The notes under the pieces are model-generated. The model saw nothing but the letters and a program-made list of their open reading frames with translations, was not told where the DNA came from and did not search any database. A stretch of DNA of 64,000 nt from Lysobacterales bacterium (GTDB taxonomy: Bacteria; Pseudomonadota; Gammaproteobacteria; Xanthomonadales; Rhodanobacteraceae). The stretch covers positions 124,001 to 188,000 of the forward strand of contig JADJHN010000003.1 of assembly GCA_016707485.1 (NCBI GenBank), in the 5' to 3' direction. How positions within the stretch are numbered: the first letter of the stretch is position 1; each line of letters starts with the position of its first letter. Of the stretch, positions 1-9,223 are shown one piece after another. The translations under genes and the position numbers were made by a program.

Positions 1-55
1 CGCGCCGATCGAGCGTCGGCGCACTTTCCATGCGCAAGGGAATGCTCGTGTCCAT
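1..55 (-). CDS. 5' end of an unidentified gene, cut by window edge
   Basis: An ATG at 55-53 overlaps the TGA of the preceding metallo-hydrolase gene (TGATG), and an open frame runs off the left edge. The visible start is MDTSIPLRMESAPTLDRR. The overlap suggests translational coupling with the kdkA/hydrolase operon. Eighteen residues are too few to assign a family, so no function is proposed. Confidence 0.45.
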   Translation of the reverse strand, partial: MDTSIPLRMESAPTLDRR

Positions 56-825
56 CAGGCCGCCGGTTCGATGCGCACGCAGGCCGATTCATGCGCCGCT
101 TGCAAGGCCATGACCTGGCCGCGATCGGCGACACGGTAACCGCGCTGACGCAAGGCTGCGGCTTCGGCCAGCGAGGCATAGTGATAAAGCACCAGGCGCT
201 GGCGCAACCCTTCGGGGTATTCGCGCTCGATGTCATCGATCCCGGAATGCGAGGGATTGCCGTGCAGGACGCAGTCATGGGCGACCAGTTCGTTGGCGTC
301 GGCAATGGACGCGAGCACCTCCGGGATCGGTCGCGTATCGCCGGTCCAGACCACGCTGCCACGCAAGGCCAGGCCGAACGAAGTCATCGGCGCGTGATGG
401 CGGGTCGGAAACACGTCAAACCAGAGTCCCTGGTGCCAGAAGCCGCGCGACAGCGGAATCAGCTGGAAGGCATCCCAGAAATTCGCCCCGCCCTCGGCGA
501 GGACTTGCGGATAGTCGGCAATGCGCGATTGCAGGATCGGCACCAGCGCGGCGTGGGCATACAGGCGCAGGCGTCCACGCTGACCGGAATCGAAGTATGT
601 CGAGAAAAACAATCGTTCCAGGCCGCCGACATGATCCATGTGCGCATGGGTCAGGTAAATGGCCTTTGGTGCCGAACGATAGTGATCCAGGCAGGCGGTC
701 AGCGCATCGGGACCGCAATCGATCATCAGCAGCGGTTGCCCATCATGCTCGATCACCGCCGCCGACGAACCCAATTCGACCGCGTGCGCGTTGCCGACAC
801 CAAGAAACCTCAGGGCGAGACTCAA
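55..825 (-). CDS. MBL-fold metallo-hydrolase
   Basis: A metallo-beta-lactamase-fold hydrolase of 256 residues. The metal-binding motif THAHMDHVGG (HxHxDH) is clear, followed by a later RHHAPMTSF histidine pair and GDTRP aspartate, which fit a two-metal phosphodiesterase-like or RNase Z-like active site. The open frame extends far upstream into kdkA, but the conserved N-terminus (LALRFLGVGNAHAVELGSS) begins next to a TTG at 825-823. That TTG overlaps the kdkA stop codon (TTGA), so I take it as the start. The gene is the second of a leftward operon with kdkA. The substrate is unknown; a soluble cytoplasmic enzyme is expected because no signal peptide is visible. Confidence 0.8.
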   Translation of the reverse strand: MSLALRFLGVGNAHAVELGSSAAVIEHDGQPLLMIDCGPDALTACLDHYRSAPKAIYLTHAHMDHVGGLERLFFSTYFDSGQRGRLRLYAHAALVPILQSRIADYPQVLAEGGANFWDAFQLIPLSRGFWHQGLWFDVFPTRHHAPMTSFGLALRGSVVWTGDTRPIPEVLASIADANELVAHDCVLHGNPSHSGIDDIEREYPEGLRQRLVLYHYASLAEAAALRQRGYRVADRGQVMALQAAHESACVRIEPAA

Positions 826-1562
826 GAGTGCTCTCCACGCGCATGCCGATCGGCGAGGCTGCGGTGATAGGCAGCCAGCAGCGGATGCCAGAACAGCGCA
901 TCGAAATCGACCATGTGCTTGTAGGCCTGCAGCTTGCGAAAAGAACGCAACAGGCGCTGCAGGTTTGCCAGTTGCCAGTTCAGCGACGGCCGCCGTCGTG
1001 CACAGCGATCGAAATCGATCACCCAGACCGTGCCACCGGCATCGACGAGCACGTTGTTCGCGTTGAGATCCGCATGCCAGATGCCCTTGGCATGAAAAGC
1101 CGCGAGGACTCGCCCGACCTTCGTCGCCAGCGCCGCATCGAGCGCTTGCGCGCTGAGCTTGTCGGCCAGGGTCCGCGCCGCGGGAATCTGGCGCGTGATC
1201 AGATCCGCCTGGTAGCGCAGCCCCTTGCGCACATAACGCGCCAGCAGCGGTGCCGGCACCGGCAAGCCGGCGTTGGCGAGTTCGGCAAGCAGGCGGAACT
1301 CGCGAAACGCACGCGTGCGTTCGCGTCCGGTCCACAGGTAGCGATCCTGACTGAAACGGGCGGCCAGCCCGCCGCGGCGATAATGGCGCAATACGCAGGA
1401 ACCAAACGGCGCATCGAAAAAAACCACCGCGCCGCGCCCGGGACGCTGCTCGCCTTGGACGCCGGCAACTTGTTCGAACCAGTGCTCATCCGCTGCGCCG
1501 ACCTGTGCCGGGTCGAAGAGGATCGCGCCATGGGCGGTTTTCTGGATCTGCGCCTTGATCAT
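822..1562 (-). CDS. kdkA: 3-deoxy-D-manno-octulosonic acid (Kdo) kinase
   Basis: This 246-residue protein is a Kdo kinase of the lipopolysaccharide kinase (InaA/KdkA) group. The family phosphorylates Kdo on the lipid A-Kdo core at the inner membrane. The kinase signature is visible: catalytic loop HADLN at 163-167 and metal-binding DFD at 183-185, with a basic, Arg-rich N-lobe. Length is normal for the family. It is divergent from a GT9 heptosyltransferase-like gene 171 bp away, which supports a role in LPS core assembly. The start is ATG at 1562. Single-Kdo cores with 4-phosphate are typical of bacteria such as Haemophilus and Xanthomonads that carry this enzyme. Confidence 0.88.
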   Translation of the reverse strand: MIKAQIQKTAHGAILFDPAQVGAADEHWFEQVAGVQGEQRPGRGAVVFFDAPFGSCVLRHYRRGGLAARFSQDRYLWTGRERTRAFREFRLLAELANAGLPVPAPLLARYVRKGLRYQADLITRQIPAARTLADKLSAQALDAALATKVGRVLAAFHAKGIWHADLNANNVLVDAGGTVWVIDFDRCARRRPSLNWQLANLQRLLRSFRKLQAYKHMVDFDALFWHPLLAAYHRSLADRHARGEHS

Positions 1563-1732
1563 TGGCTCGGTGGAGTCGGCAGGCTGTGGTCGATTCTAGC
1601 AAGTTCGGCGGCGCGGCCCGCAGGAGAGCGGAAGGTTGTCGCGGCGTGTCACAGGTGACTGGATGCACATCGCAGTGCGTGCCCGGGCCTGAGACAATAC
1701 CCGGTCTTGATCGTCCAGGAGTGCGCCAGCGC

Positions 1733-2824
1733 ATGCGCAAGCGAAAAACTGTCGACACCGGTGCCACGCTGGAATCCCTGTGCATCCTGCGTACCTCGGC
1801 GATTGGCGATGTCACCCATGTGGTTCCGTTGGTGCGCACGCTGCAGGCGGCAATGCCGCAGACCCGCCTGACCTGGCTGATCGGCAAGCTCGAGTATCGC
1901 GTCGTCGGTGACCTGCCGGGCGTCGAGTTCATCGTCTTTGACAAGTCGGCCCGGCGTGAAGGCTTCCGCGCGGTGCGCGAGAAACTCGCCGGCCGCCGCT
2001 TTTCTGCCTTGCTGCACATGCAGGTTGCACTGCGCTCGAACATCCTCAGCGTGCTGGTCAAATCGCCACTGCGCATTGGCTACGATCGCGCCCGCTCGAA
2101 AGACCTGCACGGCCTGTTCATCAATTGCCGGATTGCCTCGCGCAAGGGCCAGCACGTGCTCGATGCCATGGCGAGTTTTCTCGAACCGCTGGGCTTGATC
2201 CAGGAGTCGGTGCGCTGGGACATTCCAATCCCGGCCGAAGCCGAGGAGTTTGCCGACCGCTTCCTGCCGCGCGGCCGGCGCACCTTGCTGATCAGTCCGA
2301 CCTCAAGCCATCGCCTGCGCAACTGGCGCGCCGAGCGCTATGCGGCGGTTGCCGATCACGCCATGAATGAGCTTGGCTGGCGCATCGTCCTCTGTGGCGG
2401 GCCAAGCAGCTTCGAGCGCGAATTCGCCAACCAGATCCTGGCCGCGATGAAGACGCCGTGCATCGACCTCACCGGCAAGGACACGCTCAAGCAATTGCTG
2501 GCCCTGCTGCGCCGTGCCGATATCGTATTGGCACCCGATTCGGGACCGATGCACATGGCCAACGCGGTCGGCACGCCAGTTCTCGGTCTGCACGCGGCAA
2601 GCAATCCGCACCGTTCGGGGCCTTACTCGGATCGGCAATGGTGCGTCGATCGCTACGATGCGGCGGCACGAAAATACCGGCGCAAACCCGCAGAGAAACT
2701 CGCCTGGGGCACCAAGCTCGAGTATCCGGGAGTCATGGATCTGATTGAAGTCGATGACGTGATCGAGCGCCTGCACGCGTTTTCGGCGCACCTCGATGCA
2801 ACGGGCCGGCAGGCAATGAGCTGA
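1733..2824 (+). CDS. Glycosyltransferase family 9 (LPS heptosyltransferase-like)
   Basis: A GT-B glycosyltransferase of family 9, 363 residues. Recognisable parts are the N-terminal LCILRTSAIGDVTHVVPLVRTL, typical of heptosyltransferase I/WaaC-like proteins (GD near the nucleotide-sugar site), and the C-terminal APDSGPMHMANAVGTPVLGLH signature. It likely adds a heptose or related sugar to the LPS core at the inner face of the inner membrane. The frame is open from 1562, but the ATG at 1733 lies just before the conserved domain and is preferred. It is divergent from kdkA, in line with an LPS role. The exact acceptor sugar cannot be read from sequence. Confidence 0.85.
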   Translation: MRKRKTVDTGATLESLCILRTSAIGDVTHVVPLVRTLQAAMPQTRLTWLIGKLEYRVVGDLPGVEFIVFDKSARREGFRAVREKLAGRRFSALLHMQVALRSNILSVLVKSPLRIGYDRARSKDLHGLFINCRIASRKGQHVLDAMASFLEPLGLIQESVRWDIPIPAEAEEFADRFLPRGRRTLLISPTSSHRLRNWRAERYAAVADHAMNELGWRIVLCGGPSSFEREFANQILAAMKTPCIDLTGKDTLKQLLALLRRADIVLAPDSGPMHMANAVGTPVLGLHAASNPHRSGPYSDRQWCVDRYDAAARKYRRKPAEKLAWGTKLEYPGVMDLIEVDDVIERLHAFSAHLDATGRQAMS

Positions 2825-2889
2825 ACGAAATGCAACCTGCAGGGCAGGATTGGATGGCGTGCTCCAATTCCGTCCTGCAGGATGCCGGC

Positions 2890-3525
2890 ATGAATGTGCT
2901 TGAGTTGCCCCCGCCTCGGCCGGCGTCGCGTCATGCCAGCCGCAATCCGCTGACGGCCCCGGCGGCATATCCCGGAGCTGCCCCCGAACCCGGCAAGCCG
3001 ATCTTCCTCGAAGACGGCAGCATGCTCCTGCTGCGGCCGATCGACCCCGGCGATGTCGAAACCTTGATGCGCGCATTCAAGCGCATGACGCCGGAACAAG
3101 TCCGCGCCCGCGTCTTCCACGCCTTGAGCGAACTCCCCGAGCCGGTCGCACGCTCCATGTGCCGGGTCGACCCCGCACAGGCTATCGCCGTGGTCGCCAC
3201 CGATCCTGACGGTGGCGAAATCCGTGCCGAGGCACGCGTCCATCTCGATGTCGTCACCCAGTCCGCCGAACTCGCCATCGCCATCGACCCGCAATTCACC
3301 GGCAAGGGCCTCGGCAGGATCCTTGTCGAACATCTGATCCGTGCCGCCAGGGCTCATGGCATGCGCGAGATCTGGGGCGACACCCAGGCCGGCAATTTCG
3401 CCATGCTTGGCCTGACCCGACGCCTCGGCTTCACCCACGATCGCAAGCGCGATGACGCCAGCCTGGTGCGATTCTTCCTCAACCTCGATTCCGCTGCGGC
3501 CCACGAACGCGACACAAGCAGCTAA
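2890..3525 (+). CDS. GNAT-family N-acetyltransferase
   Basis: A single-domain GNAT acetyltransferase of about 211 residues. The acetyl-CoA pyrophosphate-binding motif is seen as FTGKGLGRILVEHLI, preceded by the beta-4 strand AELAIAIDPQ and followed by NFAMLGLTRRLGFTHDR. The domain resembles the C-terminal acetyltransferase module of protein lysine acetyltransferases (Pat/YfiQ), but no CoA-ligase-like part is present. An upstream ATG at 2830 would add 20 residues; I chose 2890 (MNVLELPPPRP) because the preceding residues look non-conserved. It follows the GT9 gene closely and may be co-transcribed. The substrate is unknown. Confidence 0.75.
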   Translation: MNVLELPPPRPASRHASRNPLTAPAAYPGAAPEPGKPIFLEDGSMLLLRPIDPGDVETLMRAFKRMTPEQVRARVFHALSELPEPVARSMCRVDPAQAIAVVATDPDGGEIRAEARVHLDVVTQSAELAIAIDPQFTGKGLGRILVEHLIRAARAHGMREIWGDTQAGNFAMLGLTRRLGFTHDRKRDDASLVRFFLNLDSAAAHERDTSS

Positions 3526-3584
3526 ACTTCGCGCCCCGCGCTGGATGCACGCCACCTCTGGCGCTGCCGCCGTTTGTCAAATCG

Positions 3585-6500
3585 ATGACCCATACCGCAT
3601 TGCTCCAATCCAGCCTGCCGAGCAGCCCCAAACAGCGCCGGCAATGGAACACGCCGCACGGCTCGGCACTGGCACTCGCCCTGGCTGAAGCCGGGAATTG
3701 CCATCCCGGCCTCGTCGTCGTGGTCACCCGCGATACGCACGCCGCGCATGCGCTGGAATCGGAGATTGCGATATTTGCCGGCGACGGCCTCGAAGTGCTG
3801 CAGTTTCCGGATTGGGAAACCCTGCCCTACGACCTGTTTGCGCCGCACCCGGACATAGTTTCGCAACGCGTCTCGACCCTGCACCGATTGCCGGGACTTG
3901 GCCGCGGCGTGCTGGTCGTGCCGATCGCGACGCTGATGCAGCGCCTGGCGCCGCGCAGCTTCATCACCGGTTCGGGCCTGGTCCTTGCTGGTGGCCAGCA
4001 TTTCGACCTCGCCGCCGAACAGCGGCGCCTGTCCGCAGCGGGTTATCGAAACGTGCCCCAGGTGCAGGAGCCCGGAGATTTTGCCGTGCGTGGCGCCATC
4101 GTCGATATTTACCCGACCGGCAGCGGCGTTCCGTATCGCATCGAGTTGTTCGACGAGGAAGTCGATTCAATCCGCACCTTCGATCCGGAAACGCAGCGCT
4201 CGGCCAGCAAGGTCGATCATGTGCGCCTGTTGCCGGCGCGCGAATTCCCCTTGACCGAGGAGACCGCGAAGGATTTTCGCAACGCCCTGCGCGAACGATT
4301 TCCCATCGACCCGCGGCGTTGCCCGCTGTACCAGGACATCAAGGAAGGCACCGCGCCGGCCGGCATCGAGTACTACCTGCCGATGTTCTTCGCGCAAAGC
4401 CTGTACGGCGCGACCGAAACCCTGTTCGACTATCTCGCCGACGGTGCCTTGTTTGTCGTCTGTGACGGCGCCCTCGACGCCGCCGGGCAGTTCTCGCGGC
4501 AGACCCATGAGCGCTACGAGCAACGCGCCCATGACATCGAGCGGCCGATCCTGCCGGTATCCGAGCTGTACCTTTCCCCGGAACAATTGCGCGAGCGACT
4601 GAACCAGCAGTTGCGCATCGATCTGGTCGCTGCGGGCTCCGATGACCGCGCCGTCAACCTCGGCACGCAGCCGGTTCCGTCCGTGCCGATCAATCGCAAG
4701 GACGAAACACCCGTCGCCGAATTGCAGCGCTTTGTCGCCAGCTACCCAGGTCGCGTCCTGATCGCCACCGAATCGGCCGGCCGGCGCGAAGCACTCATCG
4801 AGCAGATCGGCGCAGCCGGCTTGACGCTGGCCACGGTCGCCTCGTGGCGCGAATTCGTCGATGCGGATCCGCCCGTCCGATTCGCCATCACCGTCGCCGC
4901 GCTGGAACAGGGTTTTGCCGTCGTCAAACCCGCCATCAGCGTGCTCACCGAGCGCGAACTGCTCGGCGAACGCGCCCAGCAGAGTCGCCGCCGCAAGCGC
5001 GTCGCCCGTGATCCGGAAGCGGTGATCCGCGACTTGACCGAATTGGCCATCGGCGCGCCGATCGTGCATGTCGATCACGGCGTCGGCCGTTATCAGGGCT
5101 TGCTCAAGCTCGACGTGGGCGGTGCCGATGGCGAGTTCCTGGCCATCGAATACGCCAAGGGCGACAAGCTGTACGTACCGGTCGCGCAACTGCACCTGGT
5201 CAGTCGCTACTCGGGCACGGCACCGGAACTTGCGCCCTTGCATTCGCTCGGCGGCGAAGCCTGGGATCGGGCCAAGCGCCGCGCCGCCGAAAAGGTGCGC
5301 GATGTCGCCGCCGAACTGCTGGCAATCTATGCGCAGCGCGAGGCGCGTGCTGGCACCGCGCTGGCCATCGATCGCCTGATGTACGAGCAGTTCGCCGCGG
5401 CATTCCCGTTCGAGGAGACCCCGGACCAGTTGCAGGCAATCGAAGCCGTGATCAGCGACCTGGCCCGCACACGGCCAATGGATCGCGTGGTCTGTGGCGA
5501 TGTCGGCTTCGGCAAGACCGAGGTTGCCCTGCGCGCGGCGTTTGTCACGGCGATATCCGGCAAGCAGGTCGGCATGCTGGCGCCGACCACCCTGCTCGCC
5601 CAGCAGCACTACCAGAACTTCCGCGACCGCCTGGCCGATTGGCCGATCCGCGTCGAAGTGCTGTCGCGCTTCAAGTCGAAGAAGGAAACCAGCGAGGTCC
5701 TGGCCAAGCTTGCCGAAGGCCAGATCGACATCATCATCGGCACGCACAAGTTGCTGCAGGCGGATGTGAAGTTCAGGGACCTCGGCCTGCTCATCGTCGA
5801 CGAGGAACAGCGTTTCGGCGTGCGCCAGAAGGAACAACTGAAAAGGCTGCGCGCAGAAGTCGATCTGCTCACGCTGACGGCGACGCCGATTCCACGCACC
5901 TTGAACATGGCCATGGCCGGACTGCGTGACCTTTCCATCATCGCCACGCCACCGGCGCATCGCCTCGCCGTGAAGACCTTCATCGGCCATTGGGACCCGG
6001 CCTTGATCCGCGAGGCGTTCCAGCGCGAATTGCAACGCGGCGGCCAGGTCTATTTCCTGCACAACGAGGTCGAGACGATCGAGAAAACCGCGCGCGAGCT
6101 CGAAGCCCTGGTGCCTGATGCGCGCGTGCGCATCGCCCATGGCCAGATGCCCGAGCGCGAGCTGGAACAGGTCATGCTCGATTTCTACCGCCAACGCTTC
6201 AACGTGATGGTCTGCACCACGATCATCGAATCAGGCATTGACGTGCCGAGCGCGAACACCATCGTCATCAATCGCGCCGACAAGTTCGGCCTCGCCCAGT
6301 TGCACCAGTTGCGCGGTCGCGTCGGCCGCTCGCATCACCGCGCTTATGCATTCCTCATCGTGCCGGACGCCCGTTCGATCACTGTCGATGCCGAAAAGCG
6401 ACTCGAAGCGTTGGCCTCGCTGGAAGACCTTGGCGCGGGCTTCACGCTGGCCACGCACGATCTGGAAATCCGCGGTGCCGGCGAATTGCTTGGGGAGGAG

Positions 6501-7061
6501 CAATCCGGGCAGATCGAGGAAGTCGGCTTCTCGATGTACCGGGACATGCTCGATCGTGCGGTGCGTGCGCTGAAATCCGGCAAGGTGCCCGATTTCGACC
6601 TGACCAGCGAACACGAGGCCGAAATTGCCTTGCATGTCGCCGCGCTGATTCCGGATGACTACCTGGCCGACGTCAATGCACGCCTGACCCTGTACAAGCG
6701 CATCTCCAGCGCAGCGGACGAGGATGCCCTGCGCGATCTGCAGGTGGAAATGGTCGATCGCTTCGGCCTGCTGCCCGATCAGGTGAAGAACCTGTTTGCG
6801 CTCACCGAACTCAAGTTGCTGGCGACACCCCTGGGCATCCGCAAGCTCGAACTCGGCGCCAACGGCGGGCGCGTGGTCTTCAATGCGAAACCGAGCATCG
6901 ATCCGCTGACCGTGATCCGCATGATCCAGACCCTGCCCAAGGTCTACGCGCTGGATGGTCAGGACAAACTGAAGATCAAACTCCAGCTCGAAGGCACCAG
7001 CGAGCGTATGCGCGTGGCCCGCGAGATCATCGGGGCGCTGTCGAAACGCACTGCGACTTGA
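3585..7061 (+). CDS. mfd: Transcription-repair coupling factor
   Basis: Mfd removes RNA polymerase stalled at DNA lesions and recruits UvrA for strand-specific excision repair. The 1158-residue length is standard. The N-terminal UvrB-homology region includes the FPDWETLPYD block. The RNA polymerase-interacting domain starts near residue 490 (PIVHVDHGVGRYQGL). The translocase has Walker A GDVGFGKTEV at about 637-646, the DEEQ box near 739, and the TRG motif and LRGRVGRS further on. The C-terminal TRCF domain begins near residue 1010. It starts 59 bp after the GNAT gene and faces trhO. Nothing appears truncated. Confidence 0.98.
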   Translation: MTHTALLQSSLPSSPKQRRQWNTPHGSALALALAEAGNCHPGLVVVVTRDTHAAHALESEIAIFAGDGLEVLQFPDWETLPYDLFAPHPDIVSQRVSTLHRLPGLGRGVLVVPIATLMQRLAPRSFITGSGLVLAGGQHFDLAAEQRRLSAAGYRNVPQVQEPGDFAVRGAIVDIYPTGSGVPYRIELFDEEVDSIRTFDPETQRSASKVDHVRLLPAREFPLTEETAKDFRNALRERFPIDPRRCPLYQDIKEGTAPAGIEYYLPMFFAQSLYGATETLFDYLADGALFVVCDGALDAAGQFSRQTHERYEQRAHDIERPILPVSELYLSPEQLRERLNQQLRIDLVAAGSDDRAVNLGTQPVPSVPINRKDETPVAELQRFVASYPGRVLIATESAGRREALIEQIGAAGLTLATVASWREFVDADPPVRFAITVAALEQGFAVVKPAISVLTERELLGERAQQSRRRKRVARDPEAVIRDLTELAIGAPIVHVDHGVGRYQGLLKLDVGGADGEFLAIEYAKGDKLYVPVAQLHLVSRYSGTAPELAPLHSLGGEAWDRAKRRAAEKVRDVAAELLAIYAQREARAGTALAIDRLMYEQFAAAFPFEETPDQLQAIEAVISDLARTRPMDRVVCGDVGFGKTEVALRAAFVTAISGKQVGMLAPTTLLAQQHYQNFRDRLADWPIRVEVLSRFKSKKETSEVLAKLAEGQIDIIIGTHKLLQADVKFRDLGLLIVDEEQRFGVRQKEQLKRLRAEVDLLTLTATPIPRTLNMAMAGLRDLSIIATPPAHRLAVKTFIGHWDPALIREAFQRELQRGGQVYFLHNEVETIEKTARELEALVPDARVRIAHGQMPERELEQVMLDFYRQRFNVMVCTTIIESGIDVPSANTIVINRADKFGLAQLHQLRGRVGRSHHRAYAFLIVPDARSITVDAEKRLEALASLEDLGAGFTLATHDLEIRGAGELLGEEQSGQIEEVGFSMYRDMLDRAVRALKSGKVPDFDLTSEHEAEIALHVAALIPDDYLADVNARLTLYKRISSAADEDALRDLQVEMVDRFGLLPDQVKNLFALTELKLLATPLGIRKLELGANGGRVVFNAKPSIDPLTVIRMIQTLPKVYALDGQDKLKIKLQLEGTSERMRVAREIIGALSKRTAT

Positions 7062-7076
7062 ACGCAGCCGCGGCGA

Positions 7077-7832
7077 TCAGCCGATCGATTCCGTGACGGC
7101 TGCGGCGACCAGCGGCTGCAATTGGCAATCCAGCGCCACGCGCTCGTCGAAGACGAAGCAGCGACCGTCGTAAGCGTAGCCGCCAACCTCTTCGAAATAG
7201 CCGAGGATACCGCCGTCGAGCTGGTAGACATTGTCGATGCCTGCGGCCTGCATCCAGATCGCCGCTTTTTCGCAACGGATGCCGCCCGTGCAGAAGCTGA
7301 CCACGGTCGCACCCGCGAACGCCTCGCGCTGCCCGGCAACGGCCGTCGGCAACTCGGTGAACTTGTCGATGGCCAGAGTCATTGCCCCCTCGAAGGTGCC
7401 GAAAGCGACTTCCTGCTGGTTGCGTGTATCCAGCAAAAGCAGGCGATTGCCCCGGTCATCACTGCCCTGGGCGATCCAGCGGGCAAGTTCGGCAGGCGCG
7501 AGTGCAGGCGCACGACCCGCCAGCGGTGTTGCCTCCGCTTGCCGGAAGCTGATGATCTCGGGTTTCACCTTCACCTTGAGCCGCGCGAACGGCTGGGTCG
7601 TGCTGCGACTGCGCTTGATGATGATGCCGGCGAAACGCGGATCGGCACGCAGGTCCTCGACAAAGGCTTCAATGCCGACATCGGCACCGGCAAGGAACAG
7701 GTTCAAGCCCTCGCCAGCGATCAGGATCGTGCCGCGCAATCCGAGCCTTTCGGCAAGCTCGTGCAAGCGCTCGGCAAGGGATTGCGGGGCGTCGACTTCG
7801 ACAAACTGGTAGGCGGCGATATTGAGGATCAT
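7077..7832 (-). CDS. trhO: tRNA uridine(34) hydroxylase (rhodanese family)
   Basis: TrhO (YceA family) oxygen-dependently hydroxylates uridine at the tRNA wobble position to give ho5U, the precursor of cmo5U/mcmo5U. The 251-residue protein has an N-terminal acylphosphatase-like domain (RGTILIAGEGLNLFLAG) and a C-terminal rhodanese domain. The active-site loop CTGGIRCEKA is at 181-190, with the catalytic Cys expected at 187. The family often carries a longer C-terminal Cys-rich extension, which is absent here, as in the shorter versions. The gene converges on mfd with 15 bp between stops. Confidence 0.93.
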   Translation of the reverse strand: MILNIAAYQFVEVDAPQSLAERLHELAERLGLRGTILIAGEGLNLFLAGADVGIEAFVEDLRADPRFAGIIIKRSRSTTQPFARLKVKVKPEIISFRQAEATPLAGRAPALAPAELARWIAQGSDDRGNRLLLLDTRNQQEVAFGTFEGAMTLAIDKFTELPTAVAGQREAFAGATVVSFCTGGIRCEKAAIWMQAAGIDNVYQLDGGILGYFEEVGGYAYDGRCFVFDERVALDCQLQPLVAAAVTESIG

Positions 7833-7980
7833 CTGTCGATTTTACGGGAACCCGCCGGCGACGCGAAGCGCGCGCCGCGTCGCCTCTGGTCAATCGCTGC
7901 ATTCCGCGCTAGAAAGGCAGGGCGTACCGCAACGTTCGGCGCGCAAACCCGAACCGACCATCCAACTCGAGAGAATCCTC

Positions 7981-8082
7981 ATGTCCAAAGGTATGGATCA
8001 GAAGAAGAGCGAAAAGAAGAAGCCCGAGAAAACCCTGAAGGAAAAGCGCGCAGCCAAGGCCGAGAAGAAGAAGTCCAAGTGA
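7981..8082 (+). CDS. Lysine-rich small protein (33 aa)
   Basis: A tiny protein, MSKGMDQKKSEKKKPEKTLK at its start, with about half of its residues lysine and several glutamates. Very similar short proteins starting MSKGMDQKK occur in many proteobacteria, so I regard this as a real conserved small gene and not a chance frame. A purine-rich GAGAG lies upstream of the ATG. It probably binds nucleic acid or stays disordered; no function is established. A strong hairpin follows 15 bp after the stop codon. Confidence 0.75.
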   Translation: MSKGMDQKKSEKKKPEKTLKEKRAAKAEKKKSK

Positions 8083-8097
8083 TCGACAGAAAGCCGA

Positions 8098-8124
8098 CGG
8101 CTGCCGATTCCGCATCGGCAGCCG
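8098..8124 (+). terminator. Hairpin after the lysine-rich gene
   Basis: An 11-bp perfect stem (CGGCTGCCGAT / ATCGGCAGCCG) with a TCCGC loop. There is no T-run after it, so it may be a weak terminator or an mRNA-stabilising hairpin. Confidence 0.4.
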
Positions 8125-8260
8125 CAGGTGAATCGTCGCCCGATGCTATTGCAACCGCGCAGCTCTCGCGGCATTCCTGCGCTTCGGCAGGATGAACCCG
8201 CACCTGTCCTCGTCACCAACGCCGCGGAACGGCAACCGTTCCAGGGCCCGGGAATGATCC

Positions 8261-9130
8261 ATGCTTCCTTCAGATATCCGCCGCACGCAGCGAATTTCCG
8301 CACGCTGGCTGCGCGCCCTGGCCTTCAGAGGCTCGTCGCTGCTGGTACTGGCTGCATTTTCAGTGACCGCCAGCGCTGCTGACGCGCCGTTGATGAGCGA
8401 AGACGCGCGCCCGCCGACAGTGCTCGAATACGAGATCGTCAAGTCCTGGCCGCATGACCGCGCAGCCTTTACCCAGGGCTTGATCTATCGCGACGGCTTC
8501 CTCTACGAAAGCACTGGCCTCAATGGCCGATCCAGCCTGCGCAAGGTGAAACTGGAAACCGGTGAAGTCGTGCAGCGCGAGTCGGTTGCAAGCGAGTATT
8601 TCGCCGAGGGCCTCACCGACTGGAAGGATCGCCTGATCCAGATCACCTGGCAGTCGCAACTTGGCTTTGTCCATGACCTCAAGACCTTCAGGCGCGAAGG
8701 CCAATTCAACTACAGCGGCGAAGGCTGGGGCATCACCCATGACGCCAGGCGCCTGATCATGAGCGACGGCACCTCGACCTTGCGCTTCCTCGATCCGCAA
8801 TCATTCCAGCAGACCGGCGCACTCGAAGTCACCTACCAGGGCAAGCCGTTGGCCAATCTCAACGAACTGGAGTTCGTGCGCGGGCGCATCTTCGCCAATG
8901 TCTGGCAAAGCAACAGCATCGTCGTCATCGATCCGGGCAGCGGCCGCGTCACCGCACAGATCGACCTGCCCGGACTGCTCAACGCCGAAGATCGCGCCGG
9001 TGGCGTCGATGTACTCAACGGCATCGCCTATGACGCACGGAAGGATCGGCTGTTCGTCACCGGCAAGCTCTGGCCGAAAATCTTCGAACTCAAGCTCAAG
9101 CACACCAATCTGCTCGACAAGGCGCATTGA
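8261..9130 (+). CDS. Glutaminyl-peptide cyclotransferase (plant/bacterial type), exported
   Basis: A five-bladed beta-propeller glutamine cyclotransferase that converts N-terminal glutamine to pyroglutamate on peptides. The 289-residue protein has a basic N-terminus and a hydrophobic signal segment (SSLLVLAAFSVTASAADA), so it should act in the periplasm. Family signatures are FTQGLIYRDGFLYESTGLNGRS, EYFAEGLT, SDGTSTLRF, NELEFV and the final NGIAYDARKDRLFVTGKLWPK. It is a stand-alone gene 178 bp after the small lysine-rich gene. The start could also lie slightly downstream at a later residue, but the signal peptide fits the ATG used. Confidence 0.9.
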   Translation: MLPSDIRRTQRISARWLRALAFRGSSLLVLAAFSVTASAADAPLMSEDARPPTVLEYEIVKSWPHDRAAFTQGLIYRDGFLYESTGLNGRSSLRKVKLETGEVVQRESVASEYFAEGLTDWKDRLIQITWQSQLGFVHDLKTFRREGQFNYSGEGWGITHDARRLIMSDGTSTLRFLDPQSFQQTGALEVTYQGKPLANLNELEFVRGRIFANVWQSNSIVVIDPGSGRVTAQIDLPGLLNAEDRAGGVDVLNGIAYDARKDRLFVTGKLWPKIFELKLKHTNLLDKAH

Positions 9131-9223
9131 CGCGCAGCAAGGCGAGCAAGCCACAACACGCAGCAGTCATCGCTGCCAGCGGGACAGTGTCGCCGGCCCC
9201 CTGCATCGACCTGGATGCGGATT

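Noticed and set aside
4167..6194. 675-codon open frame on the minus strand inside mfd
   Set aside because: Exact antisense shadow of a highly conserved gene in GC-rich DNA; the translation has no family features.
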